A DNA stretch of 5,860 nucleotides from Candidatus Microgenomatus auricola (lineage in GTDB: Bacteria > Patescibacteriota > Patescibacteriia > UBA9570 > XYC2-FULL-38-9): positions 1 through 5,860 of the forward strand of contig SBBP01000105.1 in the NCBI GenBank assembly GCA_005239655.1, read 5' to 3'. Position 1 is the stretch's first letter. Every line of letters starts with the position of its first letter. Below are positions 5,160 to 5,860 of the stretch, piece by piece. Under the pieces are notes generated by a model. It made no database searches and was not told the origin of the DNA. It worked only from the letters and a program-made list of their open reading frames with translations. The translations under genes and the position numbers were made by a program.

Positions 5160-5860
5160 TTATGATTGATACGGTCGACGCGGCCGTTGGAATCCGCCGC
5201 CGCGTGGCGGACGACCACCACCGAATCCGTTGCCACCATTTCCGAACGGAGCTGCTTCTGGAGCAAGATCACATTTTTCATCTGGAGCACCGGGCGTGAG
5301 TGCGGCTTTGCGCGACAACCCGATACGACCTTTCTCCTTGTCCACTTCCATCACTTTGACTTTCACCACATCACCAACCCGCAGAACATCTGACACGGCG
5401 TTGATGCGCTTGGTCGCACAGACATTCGAAATGTGAACCATTCCATCCTTCCCACCACCGAGATCAACGATTGCGCCGATCTCTTTCCCAGAATTGCGAT
5501 CGCGAACAATTTGTGTGACCGGGCCCTCATACTCTTCTCCAACTTCAACCTGTTTGAGGATTGCCGTCACCAACGCTTTCGCTTTTTCCATCATTGCCGC
5601 GTCCGTCGAGGTAATGAACACTGAGCCGTCATCTTCAATGTCAATTTCAACCTTCGTTTCATCAATAATCTTGTTAATCACTTTTCCGCCTGGACCAATC
5701 AGTTCGCCAATGCGTTCAGGATCGATGTGCATGATTTCAATACGCGGAGCATACGGGGAGAGTTCGGTGCGTGGTTCCGCGATTGCCTTCTTCATGACAT
5801 CAAGAATCTGCAGACGTGCGGTTTTGGCGTTTGCGAGAGCATCGCGACAGATCTCGAGTG
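5160..5860 (-). CDS. pnp: Polyribonucleotide nucleotidyltransferase (PNPase), C-terminal part; N-terminus outside the window
   Basis: The last 232 residues of PNPase, which degrades RNA 3' to 5' with phosphate and releases nucleoside diphosphates. The frame is open to the right edge. The first visible segment (A-R-L-Q-I-L-D-V-M...E-P-R-T-E-L-S-P-Y-A-P-R) is the conserved end of the second RNase PH-like core. A KH domain follows (about 41-101 of the visible part) with its G-P-G-G loop at 56-59, then an S1 domain (about 104-184) with K-D-G-M-V-H-I-S. The S1 domain has several extra residues (R-D-R-N-S-G-K-E) between its first strands compared with the classical form. The end is a Gly/Arg-rich tail (G-G-G-R-P-P-R-G-G-G), probably an unstructured RNA-binding segment. 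The catalytic core is outside the window. The Met at 5795 is internal, not a start. TAA stop, 7 nt before gmk. Confidence 0.96.
   Translation of the reverse strand, partial: LEICRDALANAKTARLQILDVMKKAIAEPRTELSPYAPRIEIMHIDPERIGELIGPGGKVINKIIDETKVEIDIEDDGSVFITSTDAAMMEKAKALVTAILKQVEVGEEYEGPVTQIVRDRNSGKEIGAIVDLGGGKDGMVHISNVCATKRINAVSDVLRVGDVVKVKVMEVDKEKGRIGLSRKAALTPGAPDEKCDLAPEAAPFGNGGNGFGGGRPPRGGGFQRPRRPYQS

Noticed and set aside
5153..5290. Longer guanylate kinase start at 5290
   Set aside because: The extra 46 residues are the pnp coding sequence in another frame and resemble nothing in the family; the true fold starts at 5152.
4847..5299. 150-codon plus-strand frame opposite gmk and pnp
   Set aside because: It is a shadow of two well-identified minus-strand genes.
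5160..5795. Internal Met at 5795 as the start of pnp
   Set aside because: The frame is open to the right edge and the residues before it match PNPase.
1..5860. CRISPR array or UGA-recoded genome
   Set aside because: There are no regularly spaced identical repeats; the periodic sequence at 700-2000 is coding. TGA ends lspA and gmk and is absent inside the frames.

Overview
The window looks like a chromosomal stretch of a Patescibacteria (Candidate Phyla Radiation) bacterium. The grounds are an RNHCP-type zinc-ribbon gene, a compact polynucleotide phosphorylase (PNPase) with a Gly/Arg-rich tail, a very large secreted FG-GAP/MopE-type protein, tight gene packing and mostly weak Shine-Dalgarno sites. 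TGA ends lspA and gmk and does not occur inside any reading frame, so the standard bacterial code applies, not the UGA=Gly code of Gracilibacteria/Absconditabacteria. Assignment below phylum level is not supported by what I can see.

Layout from left to right. Positions 1-2104 (minus) hold a secreted protein that runs off the left edge. It has a signal peptide, exactly seven FG-GAP calcium-loop repeats (a predicted seven-bladed propeller), a MopE-like calcium-binding linker, and the start of a further beta-rich part. Positions 2140-2187 hold the terminator of the upstream minus-strand operon, overlapping the -35 region of this gene's likely promoter. Positions 2213-3392 (minus) are a three-gene operon in the order dksA/traR-like, lspA, RNHCP protein, with an 8-nt overlap and then a 3-nt gap. 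A TATAAA box and a perfect 17-bp palindrome lie just upstream of it. Positions about 3480-3666 are G+C-rich (about 69% by hand count over 3481-3660) and contain two long imperfect hairpins. A plus-strand membrane-protein frame (3645-4058) begins exactly where this element ends, and it looks like the C-terminal half of a gene whose front has been lost. Positions 4059-4522 have no confident gene. They do show signs of an independent minus-strand transcript: a candidate promoter, stems whose G-U pairs favour the minus strand, an intrinsic terminator, and one 48-codon frame. Positions 4523-5860 (minus) are the end of pnp followed by gmk and a strong intrinsic terminator.

Together the conserved genes serve RNA decay (pnp), guanine nucleotide supply (gmk), transcriptional control (dksA/traR-like) and lipoprotein maturation (lspA). 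The secreted propeller protein is the accessory, cell-surface component. The most unusual parts are the palindromic element with the beheaded membrane gene, and the possible structured RNA or small gene downstream of gmk.
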